From Oceanospirillum multiglobuliferum (GTDB lineage Bacteria > Pseudomonadota > Gammaproteobacteria > Pseudomonadales > Halomonadaceae), in the NCBI RefSeq assembly GCF_900167095.1, contig NZ_FUXG01000005.1, positions 120,075 through 184,074 on the forward strand: a stretch of DNA of 64,000 bases, in the 5' to 3' direction. Below, one piece after another: positions 9,361 to 18,872 of the stretch. A model generated the notes under the pieces. It made no database searches, was not told where the DNA came from, and saw nothing but the letters and a program-made list of their open reading frames with translations. Both the position numbers and the translations under genes were made by a program. The stretch's first letter is position 1; each line of letters opens with the position of its first letter.

Positions 9361-11685
9361 ATGTCTCAGCTCAAATTGAATAAGCAAAAAAATATTTCAA
9401 ATGGCAACACAGCCTTGCTAACACAAAAGCATCAAGGCGCTCACTTATTAGCTAGCGCTATCACAGTTGCAATTTCTTCGTCTCTCTTGTCAGCCCCTCT
9501 TCATGCAGACAATGAAGCAACATCAACTGAAAAAGTTCAGCTACAAGTACTAGATATCAACAGTAGTGCAGTTAGCACCAATGTAAGCCCTTATGCCTCT
9601 GATGTTGCACCTTATAAAGCCGAGCAAGTTGCTGATAAACGCCGTACAAGAGATATTGTGCAAACGCCACAAACGATACAAGTACTTACAAAAACAGCCA
9701 TTGAAGAGTCCGGTAAAACAGAGCTAAAAGATCTACTTCAGGCTCAACCGGGGATTACGTTAGGCACAGGAGAGGGCGGAAATACCTTTGGTGACCGCTA
9801 TATTATTCGCGGTTATGAGGCTCGAAATGATGTGTTCACTGACGGACTACGTGATCCTGGACCTATCACCCGCGAAACATTCTCTTTGGAGCAGGTTGAG
9901 ATCAGTAAAGGCCCTAGTTCCACATTTGCAGGTCGAGGGTCAACAGGGGGAGCCGTTAACAGTGTGACGAAAAAAGCCTCTATTGATGAGGACTTTACAC
10001 ATTTAGAAGCGGGCTTAGGCACAGACAATTACCAGCGATATACATTAGATACCAACCATGTCATTAATGATGATCTAGCAGTACGTCTAAATGTACTTTA
10101 CAGCGATGCAGATACGCCTGATAGAGCACCTGCTGGGGAAAATCGTCAAGGTTTACTGCTTTCAGGCCTGTATAACCCGAGCGATGATTTACGTATTTAT
10201 GCCGATTATTATCGCCTGCGTACAGATGATCGCGCTGATACGGGTGTTTTCATCACGCGTGACGCAAATCGTGTTTTTTCAGGCTTTGATGATGAGGTGA
10301 AATACGTAGGCCAAAATGGCCTAGATTTTCAGAAAACAGAGGCCGACGTTGCAACTCTAACGGTTGACTCTCGTTTAAGTGAAAGCATGCGTATAGAAAA
10401 TAAAACCCGCTACGGTACATCAAGTAACGAGTACATTATTACAGCCTCTCGATCTAGTAATGGTCAATATACCCTTCGTCATTTTACAGGTTGGCAGGAA
10501 AACCAATACCTAGGTAACCAAACTAACCTTATTTTTGATCAAGTTGGTGATAATGGACAACGTAATACGGTTATCGCAGGGGTTGAATTAGCGCGAGAAA
10601 ATGTTGATATCGGCAGCTATAGCGTCAATACCAACGTGAATGGTGCAAGTTCGGTGATTATAAACCCCTACGCTCCTGATCGAAATGCATGGCAAGGTAG
10701 TGTTTCACGTAATAGTCCTAAATCTGAAATGAGTCTAGACACGCTTTCATTCTATTTAATGGACACCCTAACACTGAACCCTCAATGGGAACTCTCTGGA
10801 GGCGTGCGCTACGACAGTTTTGACTATTCATTAGACGCAGCAGCTAGTACCAATCGTAATGGTAGCACTAATCCTGCGGCAACCTACGCTTATAAAGACA
10901 GCTTTGTGAATGGTCAGCTAGGCGTTGTTTTCTCACCTTGGGATAAAGGCAACGTTTATTTCAGCTGGAGCACCTCATCCAATATCAATGGCGGTGAAGC
11001 TGATGCAGGCACCAATTGTGGCTATGGCGGCTTATGTACAGATGCAGGTTCGGCAGCAGCAGATCCTGAACAGTCGACAAACCTTGAGCTAGGCACCAAA
11101 TGGAGCCTAATGAATGATGAGTTATTGCTCACAGCAGCCGTGTTTCAAACTACAAAAGACAATGTTATTGAAACCAGTAGTGGTAGTACCGGTTATGGCA
11201 GTGGTGGCAGCTTAAACACCGGTAAAAATGAGGTCAAAGGTGTCGAGCTTGGTTTGGTTGGAAACTTGACCAATAAGCTGAGCGGACATCTGAATATCAC
11301 CTCAATGAAGTCAAAAGTATTAGAGTCCAGCAATGCCGCAGCGGTTGGTTTGCCTCAAGCAAACTTTGCTGATACCAGTGCTAACCTACAGTTACGCTAT
11401 CAGCTAACCGAGCAATTTGCCTTCGGTGGTGCTGCAACCTACTCTAGCGAGATTTATGGTGGCAGCCCTGAGGCAGGCACAAATACTGAAACTGCTCCTG
11501 AACTACCTTCTTATACCGTTCTTGATGCCTTTGCGAGCTACCAAGTAAATCCTAAACTGGGTATCCGTGCCAATGTGCAGAACCTTACAGACAAACGTTA
11601 TTACACAGCAGTTTACCGTGGTGGCAGCATCGTCTATTTGGGAGATGCACGTTCGGCTAATATCAGTGTGAACTATAAGTTTTAA
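9361..11685 (+). CDS. TonB-dependent siderophore receptor, Fiu-like
   Basis: Outer-membrane 22-strand barrel importing a ferric siderophore. The 774 residues have a signal peptide ending about P-L-H-A, a plug domain (Q-T-P-Q-T-I-Q-V-L-T at its start, and I-R-G-Y-E-A-R-N-D-V-F-T-D-G) and a barrel ending N-I-S-V-N-Y-K-F with the terminal aromatic residue. The segment E-Q-V-E-I-S-K-G-P-S-S-T matches the Fiu/FhuA-type plug. The adjacent PiuC/YbiX gene supports a catecholate receptor as in E. coli fiu-ybiX; the substrate is inferred. The frame is open from TTG 9355; ATG 9361 is chosen. The 221 bases before the gene show no clear second Fur site. Confidence 0.9.
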   Translation: MSQLKLNKQKNISNGNTALLTQKHQGAHLLASAITVAISSSLLSAPLHADNEATSTEKVQLQVLDINSSAVSTNVSPYASDVAPYKAEQVADKRRTRDIVQTPQTIQVLTKTAIEESGKTELKDLLQAQPGITLGTGEGGNTFGDRYIIRGYEARNDVFTDGLRDPGPITRETFSLEQVEISKGPSSTFAGRGSTGGAVNSVTKKASIDEDFTHLEAGLGTDNYQRYTLDTNHVINDDLAVRLNVLYSDADTPDRAPAGENRQGLLLSGLYNPSDDLRIYADYYRLRTDDRADTGVFITRDANRVFSGFDDEVKYVGQNGLDFQKTEADVATLTVDSRLSESMRIENKTRYGTSSNEYIITASRSSNGQYTLRHFTGWQENQYLGNQTNLIFDQVGDNGQRNTVIAGVELARENVDIGSYSVNTNVNGASSVIINPYAPDRNAWQGSVSRNSPKSEMSLDTLSFYLMDTLTLNPQWELSGGVRYDSFDYSLDAAASTNRNGSTNPAATYAYKDSFVNGQLGVVFSPWDKGNVYFSWSTSSNINGGEADAGTNCGYGGLCTDAGSAAADPEQSTNLELGTKWSLMNDELLLTAAVFQTTKDNVIETSSGSTGYGSGGSLNTGKNEVKGVELGLVGNLTNKLSGHLNITSMKSKVLESSNAAAVGLPQANFADTSANLQLRYQLTEQFAFGGAATYSSEIYGGSPEAGTNTETAPELPSYTVLDAFASYQVNPKLGIRANVQNLTDKRYYTAVYRGGSIVYLGDARSANISVNYKF

Positions 11686-11704
11686 ACAAAAAACAAGTGT
11701 GAGT

Positions 11705-11744
11705 CGCTCTTAGTTTTTTGATTGCGATTGAACGGCTAAGAGCG
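11705..11744. repeat. 9-bp inverted repeat between receptor and dioxygenase genes
   Basis: CGCTCTTAG at 11705-11713 and CTAAGAGCG at 11736-11744 are perfectly complementary around a 22-base loop. No T-run follows. It could lower read-through into the dioxygenase gene or protect an mRNA end. Confidence 0.5.
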
Positions 11745-11786
11745 TCATCACGCTTTAATATGAGACAGGTTACAGGTACTTTATTG

Positions 11787-12488
11787 ATGATTATTACAAT
11801 TCCCTCTGTACTCTCTAAAGATGAGGCTGCTCAGTTTTACAGCGCTTTGCAGAACGCCTCCTGGGAAGAGGGGGGCGCTACAGCAGGTACTCAAGCTGCC
11901 ACTGTAAAGCAGAATCTACAGTTACCTGCTAACGATCAACTGGCTCAACAATTGAGTGATTATGTCTTGCAAGCTTTAGCACGACACCCTCGTTTTATTT
12001 CTGCAACACTGCCACAAAAAATTTACCCGCCACTGTTTAATTGTTATAGGGAGGGGGGGCAATATGGCACTCATGTTGATAACGCAGTGCGCACATTACC
12101 CAATACCCCGTTGCGGTTAAGAACAGATTTATCAGCAACCTTGTTCTTAAATGAACCTGATACTTACGAAGGTGGTGAATTAGAAATCATACAACATTGG
12201 TCTGCTCCAGCAGAGGGGGAGTCCTCAGGTATTAAACTATCTGCTGGAGACTTAATTATTTACCCCTCGACTAGAGAACACCGCGTCCATCCCGTGACAA
12301 AAGGCGATCGAATTTGTGCGTTTTTTTGGTTACAAAGTATGGTTCGAGATCATGAACAACGCGAGCTGCTTTTTGAGCTAGATGAAAGCATTCAAGCGCT
12401 GACTCTAATGCAAGGGCATGAACAGCCAGAGGTTGTAAGACTAACAGCTCTCTACCACCGACTTGTACGTCAATGGGTTGATACCTAA
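11787..12488 (+). CDS. Fe2+/2-oxoglutarate dioxygenase, PiuC/YbiX family
   Basis: Non-haem iron oxygenase encoded beside catecholate receptors; its substrate is not firmly known, but it is linked to iron uptake. From ATG 11787 the protein has 233 residues, like E. coli YbiX (about 225). The prolyl-4-hydroxylase-type core is visible: the H-V-D iron pair in Y-G-T-H-V-D-N-A, then L-R-T-D-L-S-A-T-L-F-L, Y-E-G-G-E-L, the distal His in E-H-R-V-H-P-V, and a following Arg for 2-oxoglutarate. The frame opens upstream at 11718, but I-I-T-I-P-S-V-L-S aligns with the YbiX N-terminus, and AGGT precedes 11787. Confidence 0.9.
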   Translation: MIITIPSVLSKDEAAQFYSALQNASWEEGGATAGTQAATVKQNLQLPANDQLAQQLSDYVLQALARHPRFISATLPQKIYPPLFNCYREGGQYGTHVDNAVRTLPNTPLRLRTDLSATLFLNEPDTYEGGELEIIQHWSAPAEGESSGIKLSAGDLIIYPSTREHRVHPVTKGDRICAFFWLQSMVRDHEQRELLFELDESIQALTLMQGHEQPEVVRLTALYHRLVRQWVDT

Positions 12489-12497
12489 GGGAACGTC

Positions 12498-13619
12498 ATG
12501 AATACAGTGCTATACCCAACGCCACCGCTGAGCCATTTACCCCAAGATTTAGTTTCAGTTGCAGACTATCAACGTTATGCACAAAAACATCTACCTAAAT
12601 CAGTATTTGAATATATTACTGGAGGTGGTGCTGATGAGATCACGCTTCAGCGTAATCGATTAGCCTTTCAACAATGGTCTATATTGCCTAGGGTGCTACG
12701 TGATATCACAGATGCAACGACGGCCACTAATTTATGTGGACAAGCATTTAGACACCCTATTTTGTTGGCCCCCGTTGCTTTCCATCAACTGGTTCACCCT
12801 GATGGAGAGCTTGCAACTGCGGAGGCTGCATCACTTCTAGACACGGGTATGGTGGTTAGCACGCTATCGAGTCAATCATTAGAGAGTGTTGCTCAAAAAC
12901 TAGAGTCTCCCCGTTGGTTTCAGCTTTATATGCAGCAAAATCGCGACTTCACCTTACAGTTAGTACGACGTGCTGAAGCAGCTGGATATCAAGCATTAAT
13001 GGTCACTATCGATGCTCCGTTGCATGGTGTGCGTAACCGAGCGCAGCGAGCTGGTTTCCAACTACCTGCTGAAATTGAAGCTGTGAATCTACGTGACCGA
13101 CCGCCACTGCCTAGAGCAGAGTTCACGCCCGACCAAAGTGTGATATTTCAAGGTATGATGAGCGAAGCTCCTACTTGGCGCGACATTGAGTGGCTTCGAA
13201 CACAAACTAAGCTGCCCATTATTTTGAAAGGCATATTGCATTCTGATGACTTAAGGATTGCATTGAATGTCGGTGTTGAAGGCGCAGTCATATCTAATCA
13301 TGGAGGGCGAACATTAGATCAACTGCCTACCGCTTTGGAAATGTTGCCAGAACTACGTGCCTCACTGAATAAAGCAGACTTCACATTGCTGGTTGATGGA
13401 GGTATAGAACGAGGTACGGATATATTCACCGCTTTAGCACTTGGTGCTGATGCAGTAATGATCGGTCGACCTCAGTTATATGCATTAGGTGTTGCAGGCA
13501 AGCTCGGCATTGCCCATTTACTACGAACGCTGAGAGATGAATTAGAAATAACAATGGCCTTAGCAGGGTGCTCATCTATCGAGCAAATAGATGCCCAATA
13601 TCTACGAAAACAATTTTGA
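12498..13619 (+). CDS. FMN-dependent alpha-hydroxy-acid oxidase/dehydrogenase
   Basis: A 373-residue TIM-barrel flavoprotein of the lactate oxidase / glycolate oxidase / LldD family, oxidising 2-hydroxy acids to 2-oxo acids. Signatures seen: the active-site Tyr in F-E-Y-I-T-G-G-G, F-Q-L-Y-M-Q, the catalytic His and substrate Arg in S-N-H-G-G-R (about 264-269), and the FMN phosphate site V-D-G-G-I-E-R-G and A-V-M-I-G-R-P. It begins 9 bases after the dioxygenase and looks like the last gene of the iron block. Substrate is unknown, and a role in iron metabolism is inferred only from place. No membrane segment, so probably cytoplasmic. Confidence 0.85.
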   Translation: MNTVLYPTPPLSHLPQDLVSVADYQRYAQKHLPKSVFEYITGGGADEITLQRNRLAFQQWSILPRVLRDITDATTATNLCGQAFRHPILLAPVAFHQLVHPDGELATAEAASLLDTGMVVSTLSSQSLESVAQKLESPRWFQLYMQQNRDFTLQLVRRAEAAGYQALMVTIDAPLHGVRNRAQRAGFQLPAEIEAVNLRDRPPLPRAEFTPDQSVIFQGMMSEAPTWRDIEWLRTQTKLPIILKGILHSDDLRIALNVGVEGAVISNHGGRTLDQLPTALEMLPELRASLNKADFTLLVDGGIERGTDIFTALALGADAVMIGRPQLYALGVAGKLGIAHLLRTLRDELEITMALAGCSSIEQIDAQYLRKQF

Positions 13620-13684
13620 CTGAGGTTAATATCTTTAAGGTTTGAAGTATGTGCTGCTCAAGATCTCTAATATAGGCATTGGGT

Positions 13685-14731
13685 CTAAGAATACATCTCA
13701 CTATCTTTGTAATAGTCGTGAACATGTCTGAGTAGCACCATAATTACGGCAGCCACAGGTAGTGCAATAAGCACACCCGTAAAACCAAATAATTGCCCCC
13801 CCGCCATGATGGCAAAGATTACGGTGACAGGGTGTAGGCCGATTTTATCACCGACTAATAAAGGTGTGAGTACAAAGCTTTCCAATAGTTGCCCTATGAT
13901 GAACACCGATAATATCCAGACTAATGGAAGCCAATCTGTAAACTGAAACCAGCCTGCGGCCAGTCCAGCTCCAATGCCGATGATAGCACCTAAATAAGGT
14001 ACTATACTGGCAAGTCCAGCCAGTAACCCGACCAATAGCGCTAGTTTTAAGCCGACCAACCAAAGTCCCGTGGCATAAATCACACTCAGTGCCAGCATGA
14101 CTAAAAGTTGCCCTTTTATAAAGGCTGAAAGTACTTCGTCACACTCCATTGCCATTTGCTCAGTTTTTGCTTGGTACTTTCTAGGGAAAAGGTTGAGCAA
14201 TTTAATTTTGAGGTGGTCCCAGTCCACAAGCATGTAAAAGGTTACAACAGGAATAAGCCCTAGATTTACCACAAAACTAACCAGTGCCATGCCTGATTGA
14301 CTGATCTCTCTGATCAGTAAGCTCGCGATAGAGCCTGCTTGTTTAAGGTGTCCGCTTAATGCCTTTTGAATAGTCTCAAAGTCAAATTGCCCTATTTCTA
14401 GCCCTGTATACTGTGCTATTACTGGTAGAGCCTGCTCTTTAAACACTTTAATCAGCAGAGGTAGCATCTCACGAATTACTTCTAGCTGCCGTCCCAGTAA
14501 CGGTATTAAAAATAATATTAAGCCTAAAAATAAAATACTGAAGATTAGAAACACAATACTTACAGCAATGCGTCTCGATAAGCCTTTTGATTCAATGGCA
14601 TCTGCCAGAGGGTCACCCAAGTAAGCCAGCAGCATGCCTACCAAGAAAGGCATTAAAATGGGCTGAAGCAGATAAAGTAAAACTAAACACAATAGCCCTA
14701 GGCTGATCAGTAAGTTTCTTGCTGTAATCAC
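13685..14731 (-). CDS. AI-2E transporter family (PerM/YhhT-like) permease
   Basis: Inner-membrane protein of 348 residues with about eight helices in the typical order: a cluster at the N-terminus, a central soluble stretch (about 90-140), then a C-terminal cluster. Family motifs include P-F-L-V-G-M-L-L-A-Y-L-G-D-P near residue 30 and G-L-H-P-V-T-V-I-F-A near the end. Members export diverse small molecules or ions, and the name AI-2E need not mean autoinducer transport. It uses a GTG start at 14731 with GAGGA upstream. It lies 35 bases after the DUF2066 gene on the same strand, so the two probably form one unit. Confidence 0.88.
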   Translation of the reverse strand: MITARNLLISLGLLCLVLLYLLQPILMPFLVGMLLAYLGDPLADAIESKGLSRRIAVSIVFLIFSILFLGLILFLIPLLGRQLEVIREMLPLLIKVFKEQALPVIAQYTGLEIGQFDFETIQKALSGHLKQAGSIASLLIREISQSGMALVSFVVNLGLIPVVTFYMLVDWDHLKIKLLNLFPRKYQAKTEQMAMECDEVLSAFIKGQLLVMLALSVIYATGLWLVGLKLALLVGLLAGLASIVPYLGAIIGIGAGLAAGWFQFTDWLPLVWILSVFIIGQLLESFVLTPLLVGDKIGLHPVTVIFAIMAGGQLFGFTGVLIALPVAAVIMVLLRHVHDYYKDSEMYS

Positions 14732-14766
14732 ACGCTACGTCCTCTTAAACTGCTTCACTATAAAGA

Positions 14767-15852
14767 CTAGCGATGCCGCCAATAAAATGTTGGTATCACC
14801 TGTTCCGCTCGGTCTGCTTGCAAGTAAGACTCTAGGGCTAATACGGATAGAAATTGGCTAGCGGCTCCCTTGATTTTGACTTGATATTGAAGCGTACCTT
14901 TGTCGAACTCTAGTATTTCAACAGATTCAACAATTTGTAGACCGCCAAGGTAAGCATTTAGACGAGCATAATCAGCAATAGACTCTATACCCAGTACTTT
15001 GAATCTATAGCTGTCAGGGCCTGAAGTAGAGGCTGTAACCGCATATTTGTTTGCTAATGACTCTGCTAACCAGTCCATTGAGAGTACCAGTAAATCGCGC
15101 AGTTGCTCAGATTCTAAATCAGTCATAAGCTGTTGGTTGCCGATTTGTAGTACCCAACGGGCATGCCAATGTTCGGCAGTGGCTCGATAAACACGCCCTG
15201 TCATAGTTGCATCTGAGGCATAGCGTAGTGAAGCTGCTTTAATGCGATCACTGAACTGTCCCCAAATATCACTGACGCTGATACGCTGTTCATCCTCAAG
15301 ATCTATTAATGGCAAAGTTGCAGGTAAGCCTCGACGCGTCGCTTGAGTCTGAATAATGTCACTTAACAGAGGATTGTTTTCACTATTAACGATAAAGCGG
15401 CCATTGCTTCCCTCGATGGCCAGCCAGATCAGAGTGCTAGGTCTATTATTCCCCCATATAGGTTGTTGAGACTGGCCTAAAGCCTGCAATAAGCTATTTT
15501 CATCAAAGCGCATATTTAAGCGATATTTTAGAGGTGCTTGCTCCGTTGTATTTTCATTGGCCGTTGCATCTAGTCCAACTAAGGGATTGTCGGCATAAGA
15601 AAACTGGCTTAAATAACGGTTGGCGGTAGCAATGATTTTTTGAACTTGTTCATTTTCTAAGCTTGTGCTGTGCCCTGTTGTTCGTACTACAATTTCTGCT
15701 AAAGCGTCTTTTATAACGTCTGCACGAGTCTCTTCTGACTGGTCGGGCACCAAACGTTGCACATCAAATAAACCTTGTACTTGCACTGCAAGGGCAGTTG
15801 TTGACAGTATTAACATCAACATTGTCATAATCGACCGCACTATGATCCCCAT
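14767..15852 (-). CDS. DUF2066 exported protein
   Basis: A 361-residue protein of unknown function with an N-terminal signal peptide (hydrophobic about 7-22, likely cleaved after A-L-A). The next segment, V-Q-G-L-F-D-V-Q-R-L-V-P-D-Q-S, is typical of DUF2066 proteins, which occur in gammaproteobacteria next to purM-purN and an AI-2E permease, exactly as here. GGGAG lies just before the ATG. It is transcribed away from purM. Periplasmic location is likely. Confidence 0.8.
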   Translation of the reverse strand: MGIIVRSIMTMLMLILSTTALAVQVQGLFDVQRLVPDQSEETRADVIKDALAEIVVRTTGHSTSLENEQVQKIIATANRYLSQFSYADNPLVGLDATANENTTEQAPLKYRLNMRFDENSLLQALGQSQQPIWGNNRPSTLIWLAIEGSNGRFIVNSENNPLLSDIIQTQATRRGLPATLPLIDLEDEQRISVSDIWGQFSDRIKAASLRYASDATMTGRVYRATAEHWHARWVLQIGNQQLMTDLESEQLRDLLVLSMDWLAESLANKYAVTASTSGPDSYRFKVLGIESIADYARLNAYLGGLQIVESVEILEFDKGTLQYQVKIKGAASQFLSVLALESYLQADRAEQVIPTFYWRHR

Positions 15853-16059
15853 TACACTCTCCCAGCGAACAAAATCAAACAGATCAAAACAGGTTAACCT
15901 CTGTTAAAGCCAAAGCATTCTAACTGATGCCCAATTAGATCACAGCCCAAGGCTTCACTTAATCTATCATCAGGCCATAAAAAGGGCATAAAACAGACTT
16001 GTTAAAGCATGCTGATGCAAATATTCGTAAGAAACAGCACTGTTTTCACGCAGAGCTAA

Positions 16060-16088
16060 GTGACCCTAGCGGATAGGTAAGGTACAAT
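16060..16088 (+). promoter_or_regulatory. Candidate purM promoter
   Basis: GTGACC (16060-16065), a 17-base spacer and TACAAT (16083-16088) resemble a sigma-70 promoter 40 bases before purM. The -35 box is weak (4 of 6). No convincing PurR operator was seen in the 276-base divergent region. Confidence 0.35.
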
Positions 16089-16128
16089 CCGCCGCTGATT
16101 ATCCTAAGGCTATTTCACAGGATCCTCC

Positions 16129-17181
16129 ATGAGCACCGATACTCAAAAATCTATTAGTTATAAAGATGCGGGCGTTGATATTGACGCAGGCAATGCACTG
16201 GTTGAACGCATTAAAGGTACAGCCAAACGTACTCGTCGCCCTGAAGTTTTAGGTGGTCTGGGCGGCTTTGGCGCGCTGTGCGAAATTCCAGAAGGCTACC
16301 GTCAGCCAGTTCTGGTATCAGGCACCGATGGTGTAGGTACGAAGCTACGCTTAGCAATGGATCTGAAAAAGCATGACACAATCGGTATCGACCTAGTGGC
16401 GATGTGTGTTAACGATCTAGTGGTCTGTGGTGCTGAGCCACTATTTTTCCTAGATTATTACGCGACAGGTAAGCTAAATGTTGATATCGCAGCGGATGTT
16501 GTTGCAGGTATCGGTGAAGGCTGCTTACAAGCGGGTGCGGCACTGGTTGGTGGTGAAACCGCTGAGATGCCAGGCATGTATGAAGGCGAAGACTACGATC
16601 TAGCAGGCTTCTGTACGGGTGTTGTTGAGAAAAGCGAAATCATCGATGGCAGCACTGTTGCCGCAGGACAAGCTTTGATCGGTTTAGCATCAAGTGGCCC
16701 ACACTCAAATGGTTACTCTTTAATTCGTAAAATTATCGAAGTGACCAACGCTGATCTAAGCACAGAGGTTGATGGTAAGCCTCTGTCAGAGGCCTTGATG
16801 GCGCCTACCCGTATTTATGTGAAGCCTGTACTTAACCTGATTAAACAGATCAAAGTACATGCTATCTCTCATATTACAGGTGGTGGTTTGCTGGAAAATA
16901 TTCCACGTGTGCTGCCTGAAAATGCGAAAGCGGTCATTGACTTAAGCAGCTGGAAACGTCCAGAGGTGTTCAACTGGATTCAGCGTGGCGGTAATGTTGC
17001 AGAAACTGAAATGTACCGAACCCTTAACTGTGGTGTAGGTATGATCATTGCTGTTGACGCTGATAAAGCAGAGCAAGCTATTGCATTGCTAAATGCTGAA
17101 GGCGAAAGTGCATGGCAGATTGGTCATATTGCAACTGCCGCTGAGGGTGAAGAGCAAGTGCAGCTTGAGGCTCAGGCGTAA
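16129..17181 (+). CDS. purM: Phosphoribosylformylglycinamidine cyclo-ligase
   Basis: Makes aminoimidazole ribonucleotide from FGAM with ATP in purine synthesis (AIR synthetase). The 350-residue length is standard. Recognised segments: Y-K-D-A-G-V-D-I at the N-terminus, [27 protein letters not shown], and [19 protein letters not shown] lies before the ATG. It forms an operon with purN, which begins 2 bases after the stop, a common arrangement. Confidence 0.98.
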   Translation: MSTDTQKSISYKDAGVDIDAGNALVERIKGTAKRTRRPEVLGGLGGFGALCEIPEGYRQPVLVSGTDGVGTKLRLAMDLKKHDTIGIDLVAMCVNDLVVCGAEPLFFLDYYATGKLNVDIAADVVAGIGEGCLQAGAALVGGETAEMPGMYEGEDYDLAGFCTGVVEKSEIIDGSTVAAGQALIGLASSGPHSNGYSLIRKIIEVTNADLSTEVDGKPLSEALMAPTRIYVKPVLNLIKQIKVHAISHITGGGLLENIPRVLPENAKAVIDLSSWKRPEVFNWIQRGGNVAETEMYRTLNCGVGMIIAVDADKAEQAIALLNAEGESAWQIGHIATAAEGEEQVQLEAQA

Positions 17182-17183
17182 TA

Positions 17184-17828
17184 ATGACCAGCTCCATCGT
17201 TGTTTTAATCTCTGGCAGCGGTAGTAATCTGCAAGCGATTATTGATGCCGTCAAAGCTGAGGAAATCCCCGGCGAGATTCGCGCGGTCATCAGTAACAAA
17301 GCCGAGGCTTATGGCCTTGAGCGAGCTAAACAAGCAGGTATTGCCACTGAGGTGCTCAGCCATACAGACTTTAGCAGCCGTGAAAGCTTTGATCAGGCGA
17401 TGATTCGCCTGATCAACCAATATGACCCTGATCTTGTCGTATTGGCTGGCTTTATGCGTATTCTAAGCCCTGCATTTGTACAGTACTTTGAAGGGCGTCT
17501 GCTGAATATTCATCCGTCTCTTTTGCCTAAGTTTCAAGGTTTGCATACTCATAAGCGTGCGATTGAAGCCGGTGAAAAAGAGCATGGTGCCAGTGTTCAC
17601 TTTGTGACAGAGGAACTTGATGGTGGCCCTGTATTTATACAAGCCGCTGTAGAGTTAGACAAAGAGGATACACCAGAAAGCCTTGCAGCAAAGGTGCTTA
17701 AGCAAGAACACCTTATCTACCCTATTGCAGTAAAGTGGGTTCTGGAAGGACGCATTCAACTAAAAGGTGGTGTACCTTATTTGGATGGTATTTCTCTTGC
17801 GAATAATATCCCCAAGCTTTCTGTTTAA
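17184..17828 (+). CDS. purN: Phosphoribosylglycinamide formyltransferase
   Basis: Transfers formyl from 10-formyl-THF to GAR in purine synthesis. The 214 residues contain the N-terminal I-S-G-S-G-S-N-L-Q phosphate loop. The catalytic Asn and His lie in L-N-I-H-P-S-L-L-P-K-F near 110-120, and the catalytic Asp region in V-T-E-E-L-D-G-G-P-V. Its ribosome binding site lies in the end of purM, and the genes are 2 bases apart, so they are co-translated. Confidence 0.98.
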   Translation: MTSSIVVLISGSGSNLQAIIDAVKAEEIPGEIRAVISNKAEAYGLERAKQAGIATEVLSHTDFSSRESFDQAMIRLINQYDPDLVVLAGFMRILSPAFVQYFEGRLLNIHPSLLPKFQGLHTHKRAIEAGEKEHGASVHFVTEELDGGPVFIQAAVELDKEDTPESLAAKVLKQEHLIYPIAVKWVLEGRIQLKGGVPYLDGISLANNIPKLSV

Positions 17829-17850
17829 ACGCTGACAGGATTAACTGCTT

Positions 17851-18585
17851 ATGCCAAAGCTTCGTTTGTTACCCATTATTTTGTTAATGCTCTGGTACAA
17901 ACCAGCTTTGGCATCTTCTTTAGCTTTAAGTCCCTTTGAAGCGGTATATCGCACAACCTATAACTTAGGTGTGTCCATTGATGTTAAGGCCCAGCGCAGC
18001 TTATCTCAGAAACCAGATGGTACATGGGTTTTGGATTTTCACGCCAAGAACTGGTTCGCTAAAATTCAGCAAACCAGTACGTTCAATTGGGGTGAAGATA
18101 ACCACTTAATGCCATTGCTTTATCGTCGATACCAAAGTGTTTTTGGCAACAGTAAAGAGCAGCGCGTTATTTTTCATTGGGATAATATGCAAGTCACCAA
18201 TGATATTGATAACAAGCCTTGGCTGATGAATATCCTTCCAGGTACACAAGACTTACTCAGCTATCAGCTTAAGTTGCGCTACGACCTACAGGCCAGTCCT
18301 GAGCAAAAGGATTTTGTGTATGAGGTAGCTGATGGTGGCAAAGTTAAAACTTTCACTTTTCGAGTGATAGGTGAAGAAACAATAAACACGCCAATGGGGC
18401 AGCTGAACAGTATTAAGATTGAGAGTCTGCGCCATTCAGAAAAAGATGTTGAGCACCTGATTTGGCTCGCAAAGGATTGGGATAATATGCTAGTCCGTGT
18501 TGAAGCCGTTAGAAAGCGCGATGAAGAGGAGCCTATAGTGCTGCACAGTGCCACAGTTAATGGCATTCAAATGAAGGGATTTTAA
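17851..18585 (+). CDS. DUF3108 exported protein
   Basis: A 244-residue protein with a signal peptide (hydrophobic about 5-20, cleavage near A-L-A-S-S). The mature part, beginning F-E-A-V-Y-R-T-T-Y-N-L-G, has the beta-rich pattern of DUF3108 proteins, found downstream of purMN in many gammaproteobacteria. Function is unknown; a periplasmic or outer-membrane-associated location is likely. It is 22 bases after purN and probably in the same transcript. Confidence 0.8.
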   Translation: MPKLRLLPIILLMLWYKPALASSLALSPFEAVYRTTYNLGVSIDVKAQRSLSQKPDGTWVLDFHAKNWFAKIQQTSTFNWGEDNHLMPLLYRRYQSVFGNSKEQRVIFHWDNMQVTNDIDNKPWLMNILPGTQDLLSYQLKLRYDLQASPEQKDFVYEVADGGKVKTFTFRVIGEETINTPMGQLNSIKIESLRHSEKDVEHLIWLAKDWDNMLVRVEAVRKRDEEEPIVLHSATVNGIQMKGF

Positions 18586-18660
18586 ACCCTGTAAAGATTT
18601 AAGTCTGCACGATAGGCACTCAGGACTAGCACTAATTATTTCATCTGGTATTATGCAGCC

Positions 18661-18790
18661 CGTCCGGGGGAGTAGTTGCTCTTCACGAGGTCTGTATCAA
18701 CATAGTTAGCTCCCAATGAGCTATGGTGCAGGCAGCCTAGTTTCAATATTGCACTTCGTGATATTCAGGAGCTAGCGCCTAACGAGACCT
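18661..18790 (+). ncRNA. Probable yybP-ykoY manganese riboswitch aptamer
   Basis: The leader of the GDT1 gene contains the family hallmark GGGGGAGTAG (18666-18675) and, about 110 bases later, ACGAGACC (18782-18789). These resemble the two conserved internal-loop strands of the yybP-ykoY Mn2+-sensing aptamer. Between them is a clear hairpin (CATA..AGCTC / GAGCTATG, 18701-18725). The downstream gene is a predicted Mn exporter, the usual target of this riboswitch. I have no covariance-model score; the call rests on these motifs, their order and context. Confidence 0.78.
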
Positions 18791-18810
18791 GTGACGCATT
18801 ACTCTAAACC

Positions 18811-18858
18811 GAGGCCGGTATGGAGTTTTGTGTCATAGTGTTCAAATTTTCCGGCCTC
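18811..18858 (+). promoter_or_regulatory. Expression-platform hairpin before the GDT1 start
   Basis: GAGGCCGG (18811-18818) and CCGGCCTC (18851-18858) are perfect 8-bp complements between the aptamer and the GTG start, with the 3' arm ending 14 bases before the start. No T-run follows, so control may be translational rather than by termination. That is an inference. Confidence 0.55.
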
Positions 18859-18872
18859 TAAGATAGAACCCT

